64,000 nucleotides of DNA from assembly GCA_964604165.1 (NCBI GenBank), contig CAZRYF010000010.1, positions 38,033-102,032 on the forward strand, in the 5' to 3' direction. Shown here piece by piece: positions 1 to 10,204 of this stretch. How positions within the stretch are numbered: the stretch's first letter is position 1; each line of letters opens with the position of its first letter. The notes under the pieces were generated by a model, which did not search any database, had not been told where the DNA came from, and worked only from the letters and a program-made list of their open reading frames with translations. The translations under genes were made by a program, and so were the position numbers. Source of the stretch: JAYZDK01 sp964604165 (GTDB lineage Bacteria; Myxococcota_A; UBA796; CAJQPC01).

Positions 1-617
1 TTCCTGCCCGTCTCAAGGGCCTGGATCGCTCCCACAAGTCGCCCAAAGTAAAGGGCGCGAGCTGCCTGGTCCGGGTGCAGGGGGGCAAAGTCGAGAATCT
101 CTGACAGGGTTCGCTGGCCATCAATGGTGGAGAGAAATTGGCGCAGCGGGCCCGGAACGGGCAGTCTGCTGACAGAAACTTGGGCTCCCTGGGTGGTGGG
201 AAAGGACTCCATGGCGGAGGCGAGGCGCGGGCGAATGTTCTCGGCATTCAGTTTTCGTTCCACCGCCTTCCAGCAGGTGGTGGCCAGGTCGCTGGGAGAC
301 TCCTCCCCGGGCGTGGCGTCTTCTTGAAACTCCCAAGACCCGATGGTGAGATTTGTGCAATTGAGAACGCGGAGGGTGCGCTGCAGTTCCTTGAGTTGAG
401 ATTCCGGGGCATCTGGCAGGCTCTTGGACAGGGTCTCCATGGACTCGCTCTCGCCGCCTCCCCCGCTGGCTACGAGGGCGCCTTCTCGCAGATGGAAGGT
501 GCGATCTGCCTGGCCGTCGGAAACGGTGAGCAGGCCCGTGCGTGCTTCCCGATGAAGGCCGCAGAGCACCTCCAGAAAGGGCGTGTTGGCGAGGGAGCCT
601 TGGGAGGAAGTTGTCAT
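1..617 (-). CDS. DUF4388/PATAN-type protein, 3' end outside window
   Basis: The reading frame starts at ATG 617 and runs off the left edge without a stop, so about 205 residues are visible. The first ~45 residues (TPFLEVLCGLHREARTGLLTV, then a charged strand and HLREGALVASGG) have the pattern of DUF4388/PATAN domains. These occur in deltaproteobacterial and cyanobacterial signalling proteins, often next to response regulators or gliding/secretion genes. The rest is helical with no motif I recognise. AAAGGTG lies a few bases before the start. It follows the CDF transporter on the same strand after 48 bp, so the two may be cotranscribed. Function beyond a likely protein-interaction role is unknown. 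Confidence 0.7.
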   Translation of the reverse strand, partial: MTTSSQGSLANTPFLEVLCGLHREARTGLLTVSDGQADRTFHLREGALVASGGGGESESMETLSKSLPDAPESQLKELQRTLRVLNCTNLTIGSWEFQEDATPGEESPSDLATTCWKAVERKLNAENIRPRLASAMESFPTTQGAQVSVSRLPVPGPLRQFLSTIDGQRTLSEILDFAPLHPDQAARALYFGRLVGAIQALETGR

Positions 618-665
618 TGCACCTTTGGAGGCGAGACTCCATCCTACGGGGCGCGGGAGAGCGCT

Positions 666-1550
666 TCAACCGCAGCAGGTGCCCTCGGGCTCAGCTTGTA
701 CTGTCACATGTGCGCTGGGAAGCTCCTCTTGCAGTCTCGACCGGATTGCGCTGCAGACCTCCACGGCCTCCTGCACATCGGCGAGAACCACGTGGACGGT
801 GAGCACATCTCGGCCGGGCCGAAGTGACCACACGTGCAGGTCGTGCACGGACTGCACCCCGGGTGTCGCTCCAATGACCGCATCCAAAGCGGCGACGTCC
901 ACGCCCCTTGGTGCAGCTTGCATCAGCACCCCACTCACCTCGCGAAGCATTCGAATGCCACCAAAGAAGAGGATGCTGGCGATGAAAAGGGACGCCGCCG
1001 CGTCCGCCCAAAACCAGTCCTTCCAAAGAATCAGCGCACCCGCCGTCAGCGCGCCCGCGCTGCCCAGGGCGTCCCCGAGCACGTGGAGCAGCGCCGCCCG
1101 GGTGTTGAGGTTGTGGGCATGGGAGAAGAGCATTCTTGCAATGCCAAGGTTGACCGCCAACCCGATGCCGGCCACCACCATCATTGGGCCGGCGATCACG
1201 TCCGGATGAGAAAAGAGGCGCTGAATCCCCTCGACCCCCACCCATACGCCAAGAATCGCCAGTGCTGCGGCGTTCACCCCCGCACCCATCACCTCAGCGC
1301 GCGCGTAGCCCATGGTCTGCCGTGCATCCGGCGGCCGCTCTGCAATGCGGGCAGCTGCCACTGCAATTGCCAGGGCGCCCGCATCGGAGAGCATGTGGGC
1401 TGCATCCGCCAGCAAGGCCAAAGACCCTGTCCAGAGTCCGCCCGCGACCTCCACCGCCATGTAGATCAGTGTGATCCACAGGGCCTTGGTCAGCAGAGAA
1501 GACGGTGCGCCGTGGCCATGGCCTGGGCCGTGATCGTGGTGAGCACCCAT
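666..1550 (-). CDS. CDF-family zinc/cation efflux transporter (CzcD/ZitB type)
   Basis: A 294-residue inner-membrane cation diffusion facilitator that would export Zn(II) or a related metal in exchange for protons. The N-terminus is His-rich (HHDHGPGHGHG), six hydrophobic segments follow, and both metal-site motifs of the zinc subgroup are present: HMLSD in TM2 and HVLGD in TM5. The cytoplasmic C-terminal domain (GVQSVHDLHVWSL) is typical of the family. ATG 1550 was chosen because the His-rich leader begins there; an upstream in-frame ATG (1649) would add a non-conserved leader. It is divergent from ssb. Substrate choice between Zn, Co and Cd is not certain from sequence. Confidence 0.92.
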   Translation of the reverse strand: MGAHHDHGPGHGHGAPSSLLTKALWITLIYMAVEVAGGLWTGSLALLADAAHMLSDAGALAIAVAAARIAERPPDARQTMGYARAEVMGAGVNAAALAILGVWVGVEGIQRLFSHPDVIAGPMMVVAGIGLAVNLGIARMLFSHAHNLNTRAALLHVLGDALGSAGALTAGALILWKDWFWADAAASLFIASILFFGGIRMLREVSGVLMQAAPRGVDVAALDAVIGATPGVQSVHDLHVWSLRPGRDVLTVHVVLADVQEAVEVCSAIRSRLQEELPSAHVTVQAEPEGTCCG

Positions 1551-1754
1551 CTGGGCTTCATAACCCGCGAACGGGGGGGGGGGTCCCTCTCGTGGAGCGG
1601 GCCCCTCGTGGTGGAATATTCCTGCTTGGCCGGACAAATTCTGACGCATGCGGGGGATACAGTGGAATCACGAGACGGGTTTGCCAATTCGGCTTACACA
1701 CATCTCGTCTGGCACGACATCCTTCCCCACCTCATTCCCTCCCTGGGAGCAATC

Positions 1755-2231
1755 ATGGTCAACAAGGTCCTTCTCATCGGCAATCTCGGACAGGATCCGG
1801 AAATGCGCTCTACTGCCAGCGGTACTTCCGTTGCAAATCTTCGCCTCGCCACCACGGATCGACGTAAAGATCGGGATGGCAATTGGAACGACCACACCGA
1901 ATGGCACTCGGTGGTGGCGTTTGGTCGCACGGCGGAGAATGTTGCCCAGTACTGTCGCAAGGGGAAGCAGCTCTTCATAGAGGGCCGCCTTCAGACCCGC
2001 AAGTGGCAGACCAAGGAAGGCCAGGATCGTTACAGCACTGAGATCGTTGCGGACAACATTCGCTTTCTCGGTGGCCGCGGCGAGTCCGCCGGCTACGGCG
2101 CCCCCAGCTATGGGCAGCAGCAACAAGCTGCCCCCGCCCCCGCCCCTGCCGCGGCCGCACCCACGCCCGCAGCACCCGCCAACAACGGCGGAAACATGCC
2201 ATACCAGGGGGACGAAGACATTCCCTTTTAG
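1755..2231 (+). CDS. ssb: Single-stranded DNA-binding protein
   Basis: A 158-residue SSB. Residues ~1-105 form the OB fold, starting MVNKVLLIGNLGQDPE and continuing with WHSVVAFGRTAENV and LFIEGRLQTRKW, all standard SSB signatures. A Gln/Ala/Pro-rich linker leads to the acidic tip DEDIPF, which recruits partner proteins in replication and repair. Length is normal for the family. It is a single gene, divergent from the CDF transporter and followed by a large palindrome that could end transcription. Confidence 0.97.
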   Translation: MVNKVLLIGNLGQDPEMRSTASGTSVANLRLATTDRRKDRDGNWNDHTEWHSVVAFGRTAENVAQYCRKGKQLFIEGRLQTRKWQTKEGQDRYSTEIVADNIRFLGGRGESAGYGAPSYGQQQQAAPAPAPAAAAPTPAAPANNGGNMPYQGDEDIPF

Positions 2232-2236
2232 GGATG

Positions 2237-2397
2237 GGTCCGGAACGGCGATGGCTCCCGTCGCCGGCTTGGGCGGGGCCGGCGTGGGTCGGCCCGTGCG
2301 GTGACTTGACGTAGCTGCGCTACGCCTGCGCACCGTCCAGGCCGACCCACTTGGCCGCGCCCGTCGCCGGCTCGGTCCGCCATCGCCGTCCCGGACC
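2237..2397. repeat. 161-bp near-perfect palindrome
   Basis: The arms pair from the outside (GGTCCGGAACGGCGATGGC against GCCATCGCCGTCCCGGACC) through GGGTCGGCC/GGCCGACCC to the inner GTAGC-TGC-GCTAC centred at 2317; the outer ends are equidistant from that centre. A long hairpin could form in RNA or cruciform DNA. It begins 6 bases after the ssb stop codon, so it may act as a terminator. Its right half is repeated at 2442-2496 plus 2597-2641, so it behaves like a dispersed extragenic palindromic element. No protein-coding frame is convincing here. Confidence 0.75.
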
Positions 2398-2441
2398 CTC
2401 TGGGGGTTGGCGGTTTGGTGTTGGGTGGTCTTGGGGTGAAC

Positions 2442-2641
2442 TGACGTAGCTGCGCTACGCCTGCGCACCGTCCAGGCCGACCCACTTGGCCGCGCCNNNN
2501 NNNNNNNNNNNNNNNNNNNNNNNNNNNNNNNNNNNNNNNNNNNNNNNNNNNNNNNNNNNNNNNNNNNNNNNNNNNNNNNNNNNNNNNNNNNNNNNNCGTC
2601 GCCGGCTCGGTCCGCCATCGCCGTCCCGGACCCTCTGGGGG
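2442..2641. repeat. Second half copy of the palindromic element, split by N
   Basis: From TGACGTAGCTGCGCTACGCC at 2442 to 2496 the sequence equals the right half of the 2237-2397 element. After the N run the match resumes at 2597 exactly where it was broken and continues through CCCGGACCCTCTGGGGG. The left arm of the palindrome is absent, apart from the TGACGTAGC core. Confidence 0.75.
2497..2596. other. Assembly gap of 100 N
   Basis: Exactly 100 N, the usual placeholder for a gap of unknown length. The two flanks abut perfectly in the first repeat copy (2361/2362), so the true gap may be zero or a whole number of repeat units. Confidence 0.95.
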
Positions 2642-2645
2642 CGGT

Positions 2646-2795
2646 TGACGGGAGTGTCATGGAGATGGCTCGGCGTGGGGCTGAAAATTGTGACGAATAC
2701 GTCATTCTTGGTGGCGTATGTGGGATGAGGCGGGCATGATGGAAAATGACAAGCCCGTCATGTTTGGGGTCCTCTCGAATGTGACGAGTATGTCA
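2646..2795. promoter_or_regulatory. Array of four TGAC-N6-GTCA operator-like sites
   Basis: Four palindromic sites with identical half-sites and spacer length lie at 2646-2659, 2691-2704, 2747-2760 and 2782-2795; the six central bases differ. The last ends 19 bp before the proposed start of the hydroxylase gene. Regular half-sites with variable spacers are typical of a dimeric repressor or activator site. I do not recognise the regulator family; no regulator gene adjoins the array. Confidence 0.6.
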
Positions 2796-2814
2796 GTTTC
2801 GGAGGGTTTTGGTT

Positions 2815-3336
2815 GTGGTTGGGATTCCTTTGGGGGTTGCCTATGCCCATGTGGTGGAGTGGGGGCTGCATCGGTACTTGCTTCACGGGCCGGGAAAGAG
2901 CCGTGGCAGCGTCTTTTCGTTCCACTTTTTTGAACACCACCGGGCGGCCCGGACCCATTTGGGTGTGGATCCCATGTACGAGGGGTCCATTTGGCAGTGG
3001 AATGCTGCAGCCAAGGAGCTTGTGGCGCTTTCAGGGTTGATTCTTCTGCACCTTCCCCTGGCGCCGTGGATGCCCTTCTTTGTGGCCACAAACCTGGTCT
3101 GCGCCCACCGGTACTATCGGCTCCACAAGAGGTCACACCTGGACCCCGCGTGGTGCCGGGAGCATCTTCCGTGGCACTACGAACACCACATGGGACCCAA
3201 CCAGGACATGAACTACGGGGTCACCACCGACTGGGTCGATCGATTGATGGGCACCCGGGAGATCTACCTGGGGACGCCGCGAGAGGTGCGGGACACGGCC
3301 AGGCGCCTGGCAGCGGCCCAGGCAGGGGTCGGTTGA
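2815..3336 (+). CDS. Membrane fatty-acid-hydroxylase/sterol-desaturase-like protein
   Basis: About 173 residues with four histidine clusters spaced as in the fatty acid hydroxylase/carotenoid hydroxylase superfamily: HVVEWGLHRYLLH, FHFFEHHRAAR, HRYYRLHKRSH and HLPWHYEHHMG. These would bind a di-iron centre that hydroxylates a lipid or carotenoid in the membrane. Two hydrophobic stretches lie between the clusters. GTG 2815 is preferred because GGAGGG sits 8 bases upstream; TTG 2809 is an alternative. It lies 48 bp before ccmA and downstream of the four-site operator array. Substrate is unknown; the short length resembles the CrtZ-like side of the superfamily. Confidence 0.75.
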   Translation: MVGIPLGVAYAHVVEWGLHRYLLHGPGKSRGSVFSFHFFEHHRAARTHLGVDPMYEGSIWQWNAAAKELVALSGLILLHLPLAPWMPFFVATNLVCAHRYYRLHKRSHLDPAWCREHLPWHYEHHMGPNQDMNYGVTTDWVDRLMGTREIYLGTPREVRDTARRLAAAQAGVG

Positions 3337-3384
3337 CCGGCAATCCAGTCCGAGGCGGGGGCCGGCGGGTTAGAGGGGCCGGCC

Positions 3385-4074
3385 ATGGGTACATCAGTCG
3401 TCCAGGCCCGCGGTCTTTCCCGTCGATTCGGTCGTCGATGGGCCCTTGCGGACGTGGATCTGGACCTGCCGGAAGGAGAGAGCTTTCTGGTCGTCGGAGC
3501 CAACGGGAGCGGCAAGACAACCTTGTTGCGCCTGGTGGGTACTTCTCTGACGGCCACCCAGGGCGATCTAAAGCTTTTTGGGTTGGATCCGCAGCGGGAT
3601 TTGTCTCGTATTCGGGCGGAGTTGGGGGTTTTGTCCCATGCCTCCGGACTCTACGAGGACCTCTCGGCCTCGGAGAATCTGGCGATTCTGGCAAGCTTGA
3701 TGGGGGTAGAGGACGAAAGCCCTCGCTGGTTGGCCAGGGTGGGACTGGAGGAACGCCCGGATCCGGTGCGCACCTACTCGGCAGGCATGCGGAAGCGCCT
3801 GTCTTTTGCACGTCTCCTGGCCCAGAAGCCGAGGCTTGTTCTGCTGGATGAGCCGTATGGACAGTTGGATCCGGAGGGGTTCGACCTGGTGGACGGGATT
3901 CTCCGGGAATTCGCGGAAGAGGGTGCAACGGTTCTGGTGGCCTCCCACCTGGTTGGACGGGCCGCTTTGCATTGTCGGAGCGCGTTGTTGCTTCACGAGG
4001 GGCAGCCGCGCTGGATCGGGCCTGCATCTTCCGTGATCCAGGCGTGGGGACTGCTGCACGGGAGGGTGTCATGA
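3385..4074 (+). CDS. ccmA: Cytochrome c maturation ABC ATPase CcmA
   Basis: A 229-residue ABC ATPase with Walker A GANGSGKT, signature YSAGMRKR and Walker B LVLLDEP. The signature form and position at the head of ccmBC identify CcmA. With CcmB it powers release of heme-loaded CcmE from CcmC in System I cytochrome c maturation. Its stop overlaps the ccmB start (ATGA). Confidence 0.95.
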   Translation: MGTSVVQARGLSRRFGRRWALADVDLDLPEGESFLVVGANGSGKTTLLRLVGTSLTATQGDLKLFGLDPQRDLSRIRAELGVLSHASGLYEDLSASENLAILASLMGVEDESPRWLARVGLEERPDPVRTYSAGMRKRLSFARLLAQKPRLVLLDEPYGQLDPEGFDLVDGILREFAEEGATVLVASHLVGRAALHCRSALLLHEGQPRWIGPASSVIQAWGLLHGRVS

Positions 4075-4739
4075 GCCAGCTCTGGGCCATCCTGCGAAAG
4101 GACATGTTGATTGAGTGGCGTGGAAAGTCCCGTCTGATTGGCTTGTGTTGCTATGCGCTGACCTTTCTGCTGCTGTTTTCGTTTGCGGTGGGTCCGGACT
4201 CGGTGGCACTCAGGCGGCATGCGGCAGCCTATGTTTGGCTCTCGGTCCTCTGTGTTTCCACGTTGCTGCTGGTGCAGTCCTTTCGAATTGAGACGGAAGA
4301 TGGTGCTCTGGAGGGGCTTCTTCTGGTGCCTGTCTCCCCCGCCGCCCTGTTCTACGGAAAGGCCCTGGCCAACACCCTCTTCATTGTGGCCATGGGGTTG
4401 TTTGCGTTGCCGGTCGCAGCGATTCTCTTCGACCTCTCCCCGGCCGGGTCTTGGGGAGGTCTGTTTGTCGTTCTGGTGCTGGGGGCGGCAGGTTTCGCAG
4501 CTCCAGGTACCCTCTATTCTGCGCTGACAGCCCGCATTGCAGCCCAACAGCTTATGTTGCCGGTCCTTTTGTTTCCCCTGGTGGTGCCGGCCGTCCTGGC
4601 TGCTGTCAAGGCCACCAGTCTCTTGTTGGAGGGGGATCCCATGGGACAGCTCTCCGTTTGGTTGGCGGTTCAGGTCTGTTTCGATCTCATCTACTGGAGC
4701 CTTTGTGGGCTTCTTTTTGCCCGGGGGGTGGAAGCATGA
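4071..4739 (+). CDS. ccmB: Cytochrome c maturation permease CcmB
   Basis: A 222-residue inner-membrane protein with about six hydrophobic segments. It begins MSQLWAILRKDMLIEWR, the usual cytoplasmic start of CcmB, and contains the conserved ETEDGALEGLLLVP and FYGKALANT stretches. It partners CcmA. The start overlaps the ccmA stop by 4 nt and the stop overlaps the ccmC start by 4 nt, so translation is probably coupled. Confidence 0.94.
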   Translation: MSQLWAILRKDMLIEWRGKSRLIGLCCYALTFLLLFSFAVGPDSVALRRHAAAYVWLSVLCVSTLLLVQSFRIETEDGALEGLLLVPVSPAALFYGKALANTLFIVAMGLFALPVAAILFDLSPAGSWGGLFVVLVLGAAGFAAPGTLYSALTARIAAQQLMLPVLLFPLVVPAVLAAVKATSLLLEGDPMGQLSVWLAVQVCFDLIYWSLCGLLFARGVEA

Positions 4740-5461
4740 GCCAGGAAAGCGACTCCTTGAAGGCTCCAGCCGCTTGGACCGGGTTGGGCATTTCGCTCTT
4801 GGCGGTCGCCCACTTTCAGGGACTGTTTGTCGCCCCCGCGGAAGCCACAATGGGGGATGTCTACCGCATTCTCTACGTGCACGTTCCTACCGCTTGGTTG
4901 GCCCTGTTGGTCTACTTGTGGGCGTTTCTGGCTGCAATACCCTCCCTCTGGACCGGCCGACGCATCTGGGACGCGCGCCTGGAGTCCTGCGTGGAGGTGG
5001 GGCTCCTGCTCAACGGCCTGGTGCTGATCCAGGGGTCCATCTGGGCGCGGCCCACTTGGGGAGTCTGGTGGACTTGGGATCCTCGTCTCACCACGACAGC
5101 GGTGATGTTGGTCTCCTTTGTCGGGGTCATGGTGCTTCGGTCCATGATCCAGCCGCCCTCTCGCCGGGCCGTGGTCACCGCCATCGCTACGATCATCGCT
5201 TTCGTCGATGTCCCGGTGGTTTACATGTCTGTAAAGTGGTGGAACAGCCTTCACCAGATGCAGTCCTCGCCGGAGACGGTGGACGAGACCATGCACCTGC
5301 CCCTTCGTATGGCGGCCTTCGGCATGCTCTTTTTGTCCATGGGCTTCATCGGATTCCGGCGCCGAATCGCCGAGGCGAGGCTTGCTTTGGAGGATGATGC
5401 GCCGGATCTGCCACCGGCACCGTCTCCACTGTCCCTGGGTGCTTTGGGAGGTGAGGAATGA
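4736..5461 (+). CDS. ccmC: Heme handling protein CcmC
   Basis: A 241-residue six-helix membrane protein. The tryptophan-rich WWD motif is present as WGVWWTWDPRLT, and flanking histidines (YVHVPTAW, and HLPLR near the C-terminal side) would ligate heme. CcmC loads heme onto the periplasmic chaperone CcmE. The C-terminal ~25 residues after the last helix are an acidic/proline tail. It overlaps both ccmB and ccmD by 4 nt. Confidence 0.95.
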   Translation: MSQESDSLKAPAAWTGLGISLLAVAHFQGLFVAPAEATMGDVYRILYVHVPTAWLALLVYLWAFLAAIPSLWTGRRIWDARLESCVEVGLLLNGLVLIQGSIWARPTWGVWWTWDPRLTTTAVMLVSFVGVMVLRSMIQPPSRRAVVTAIATIIAFVDVPVVYMSVKWWNSLHQMQSSPETVDETMHLPLRMAAFGMLFLSMGFIGFRRRIAEARLALEDDAPDLPPAPSPLSLGALGGEE

Positions 5462-5574
5462 GCGGTGTCATCCAGGGTGGAATGGGGTTTGTTTGGGCAG
5501 CCTATGGCATTACCTGGGGCGGTCTGCTGGTGTATGGCATTTCCCTGGTGATTCGAACCCGGAGGTTGCCATGA
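5458..5574 (+). CDS. ccmD: Small cytochrome c maturation protein CcmD
   Basis: A 38-residue peptide between ccmC and ccmE. It starts at ATG 5458 inside the ccmC stop overlap and ends MTPE-adjacent with its TGA inside the ccmE start. A single hydrophobic helix (FVWAAYGITWGGLLVYG) is followed by a basic tail (IRTRRLP), the usual CcmD layout. CcmD stabilises the CcmABC-CcmE complex. Identification rests on size, topology and position because CcmD sequences diverge strongly. Confidence 0.85.
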   Translation: MSGVIQGGMGFVWAAYGITWGGLLVYGISLVIRTRRLP

Positions 5575-6025
5575 CCCCGGAGGCCACCCGCCGCTGGGCT
5601 CTCGGGGCCGTCCTGGTGATCTGCCTGAGCGCCTTGGGCGGCCTGTACTTTTTTGCCCGGGGAAACCTGGTTTACTACTGGTCCCCTACGGAATTGAGGG
5701 AAGCCCTGGAACAGTCCAATCGGGCCGACTTTCGGGCGGTCATTCGGCTGGGTGCGGTGGTCAAGGACGGTACCCTGAAGTGGGACAAGGACCAGCAACA
5801 GATCACCTTTCTTGCCACAGACGGCACCACCGATGTGGCTGTGCATGCGACGGGTGCACCGCCAGCGATGTTTCGGGAAGGAATTGGCGTGGTGGTGGAG
5901 GGCCGCATGGGCTCGGGGGAGGTCTTTGAGTCGGATCGGCTGATGGTGAAGCACTCCAATGAGTACAAGGTGCCCGACGAAGAAAGTGAAGATCCGATGT
6001 CCGTGTATCGGACGGTGGAGGACAT

Positions 6026-6029
<4 letters not shown>
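5571..6029 (+). CDS. ccmE: Heme chaperone CcmE
   Basis: A 152-residue protein with an N-terminal membrane anchor (residues ~10-28) and a periplasmic OB-fold domain. The heme-attachment region is MVKHSNEYKVPDE: a His followed four residues later by Tyr, as in the H-xxx-Y motif that binds heme covalently. A flexible acidic tail follows. The 4-nt overlaps with ccmD and ccmF fit one translational unit. Confidence 0.95.
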
Positions 6030-8001
<1,972 letters not shown>

Positions 8002-8005
<4 letters not shown>

Positions 8006-8517
8006 ATTGGCGGTTCTTGGGCGTGGGTCTCGCTGGCGTGGGCGTGCTTGTGAGTGTTCTGGCTGCGCCCATTTGGAAGGGGACCGATCCCCATGCCCTT
8101 CCTTCTGTATTGGAGGGGCGGGTGGCGCCTGGGTTCGCCCTGAAGACACTGGAAGGTGAGGACGTGGACCTGGCGAGCCTGGCGGGGAAGCCGCTGGTGC
8201 TGAACTTTTGGGCCACCTGGTGCCAGCCTTGTGCGCTGGAGCACCCAAACCTCATGGCCGGAGCTCGGAGAAACCCCGGTGTTGTGTTTCTAGGGGTGCT
8301 CTACGGAGACACACCCGAAAAGGCCAAGCGGTACCTTGCACGGGCCGGAAGTGCCTATCCAACCCTGGTGGATCCAGGTCAGCGCACGGCCATGGACTAT
8401 GGAGTCGGAGGTGTGCCGGAGACTTTCTTCATTGATCGAGGGGGACGCATCGTGAAGAAGCTCGCGCAGCCCCTTTCGGCCGCGGAGCTGCAGCGAAATG
8501 TGGAGGCGATTCAATGA
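8002..8517 (+). CDS. ccmG: Thiol-disulfide reductase CcmG/DsbE
   Basis: A 171-residue membrane-anchored thioredoxin-fold protein. It starts at GTG 8002 overlapping the ccmF stop, has an N-terminal helix, then LNFWATWCQPC with the WCxxC redox site, and a cis-Pro region GVGGVPETFFID typical of the CcmG/ResA/TlpA group. It would keep apocytochrome cysteines reduced for heme ligation. The context in the ccm operon supports CcmG over generic TlpA. Confidence 0.94.
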
Positions 8518-9002
8518 GCCTCCTTGCTTGGAGTTGGTTGGCTCTTCTAGGGCTGGCGGGCGCTGAGGAGGTACCCGGTCTGGAGGCGGTTCCGGCGGGG
8601 CCGGCGCCCTCTGCTGTGGTCCTGAAAGAGCGGGTGCACTCCCTGACCACCCGCTTGCGGTGTCCGGTCTGCCAGGGCCTCAACGTGGCGGAGTCCCGGA
8701 GCGAGGCCGCGGTGGCAATGCAGGCCCGAATTCAGGAGTTGGTGTCCCTTGGGTACTCGGAGGCCCAGGTGATCGCCTACTTCACGGATCGCTATGGAGA
8801 TTGGGTGCTGCTGGCACCTCCTCGCGAAGGAATGAACTGGCTTCTTTGGCTGGGGCCGGTGGTGTTGTTGGGTGGCGGATTGTGGTCTGTGGGAAGGGTG
8901 CTCTCCAAGCGCTCTTCTCCGACGTCGTCACCACCCCGATCGGAGGAGCCGAGTCCCTATCTGGAGCAGCTCCTGGCTGAAGTTGAGGGAGAGGACACAT
9001 GA
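8514..9002 (+). CDS. ccmH: Cytochrome c maturation protein CcmH (CycL)
   Basis: A 162-residue protein with a signal peptide, the redox motif LRCPVCQ (residues ~48-54) followed by GLNVAESRSEAA, then TDRYGDWVLLAPP and a C-terminal membrane anchor. These are the standard features of the short CcmH/CycL. It acts with CcmG and CcmF to deliver reduced apocytochrome. The start overlaps ccmG by 4 nt and the stop overlaps ccmI. Confidence 0.95.
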   Translation: MSLLAWSWLALLGLAGAEEVPGLEAVPAGPAPSAVVLKERVHSLTTRLRCPVCQGLNVAESRSEAAVAMQARIQELVSLGYSEAQVIAYFTDRYGDWVLLAPPREGMNWLLWLGPVVLLGGGLWSVGRVLSKRSSPTSSPPRSEEPSPYLEQLLAEVEGEDT

Positions 9003-10183
9003 GTTTTGACTGGAACACCTGGGGACCGCCTTTGGTGGTGCTGCTGATCGGGCTTGTGGTCGGTCTGCTGGTTTCAAGTCGCATCCAGGGAGAGGGGGGA
9101 GGGGCCAGCCGGGTGGAGAGGGAGACCGCCTTGAAGGCTCGAAAAGACGGGCTGGTGCAGGCGCTGCGGGAGCTGGAGTCCCATGCGGAGAGGCTGGGGG
9201 AGGCTGAGTACCAGCGCCAGCGGGCTTTGTTGCTGGAGCAGGGGGTCCAGGTGTTGGAGGCGCTTGAAGAAGCCCCGGAGGATCCTCGGCCGGCGCCCGG
9301 ACAGGAACGGGGTCGGTCCGCCGTACCCATCTGGCTTGCCGGTGCGCTTGGGTTTGCAGCCTTGGCTTTCTTTTTGGTGCAGGGGGCCGAGGCGCCTCGG
9401 GTTGACGATATGGCCAGCCAGGGGATGGAGACGCAGATCTCCGCGGAGATTCAAGAGGCCCAAGCTGCCCTTCAGGCGGACCCCCACGATGTGTCTGCCC
9501 TCAACACACTGGCCCACTTCGCCCTCCTCCAGGGAGATCTGCAGGTGGCCATGCAGCACTTTCAGACGGTGCAGCAGGTTTCCCCTCGGGAGAGGGAGGT
9601 GGTGGCCCATGGTGCTGCCCTGGCGATTCTCGTGAACATGGCTGACCGGGCCTTGCCCGCCCTGGAGCAGCTGGTGACCGAGGAGCCGGCGTTTGCAGAA
9701 GGACACTGGTGGCTGGCCGTGGGGCTGGTCCGTTCAGGAGACCTGGAGGCTGCCCGGGAGCACTTGGGTTTGGCCTTTGAATTGAACCCAGAAGGGGAAA
9801 TGGGGGTTCTGGCGCAGGACATGCTTCAGAGGCTGAACGCGCCTCCGCCTGAAGTTCGGGTCGCTGGTACCGTGCGCCTGTCAGAGGGGGTGGTGGCTCC
9901 TGAAGGCGCAAGCCTGTACGTGGCCGCCATTCGATCCAAAGAAGAGGGCGGGCCCCCGGTTGCAGCGCAGCGCCTGGGGGTGGTGGGTCTGCCCTCAGAA
10001 TTCTCCATGGGGGATGCAAACCTCACATTTGGAGGGGTTTGGCCCGAGGAGGTCTGGCTTCGGGCGCGGCTGGATTTGGACGGGGATCCCATGACCCGGG
10101 ACGCCGCCGATTTGGAGACCTCGGTCATCGGTCCGGTGGGGCCTGGAACTGAAGGTCTGGAGTTGGTGTTCGGTGGGGTATGA
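8999..10183 (+). CDS. ccmI: TPR-containing cytochrome c maturation protein CcmI/CycH
   Basis: A 394-residue protein. Residues ~10-28 form one helix, followed by a charged cytoplasmic coiled segment, a second helix near residues 100-120, TPR-like repeats (~150-280), and a C-terminal beta domain (VRVAGTVRLSEG, GASLYVAAI, PPVAAQRL, FSMGDANL) that matches the distal domain of CcmI/NrfG-type proteins. CcmI chaperones apocytochrome c to the CcmFH lyase. It closes the unbroken ccmABCDEFGHI series. Confidence 0.88.
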   Translation: MSFDWNTWGPPLVVLLIGLVVGLLVSSRIQGEGGGASRVERETALKARKDGLVQALRELESHAERLGEAEYQRQRALLLEQGVQVLEALEEAPEDPRPAPGQERGRSAVPIWLAGALGFAALAFFLVQGAEAPRVDDMASQGMETQISAEIQEAQAALQADPHDVSALNTLAHFALLQGDLQVAMQHFQTVQQVSPREREVVAHGAALAILVNMADRALPALEQLVTEEPAFAEGHWWLAVGLVRSGDLEAAREHLGLAFELNPEGEMGVLAQDMLQRLNAPPPEVRVAGTVRLSEGVVAPEGASLYVAAIRSKEEGGPPVAAQRLGVVGLPSEFSMGDANLTFGGVWPEEVWLRARLDLDGDPMTRDAADLETSVIGPVGPGTEGLELVFGGV

Positions 10184-10204
10184 TGCCCACTCCGCGGGAG
10201 ATTC

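Noticed and set aside
138..827. Plus-strand open frame at the left end
   Set aside because: It overlaps the DUF4388 and CDF genes on the minus strand, both supported by motifs.
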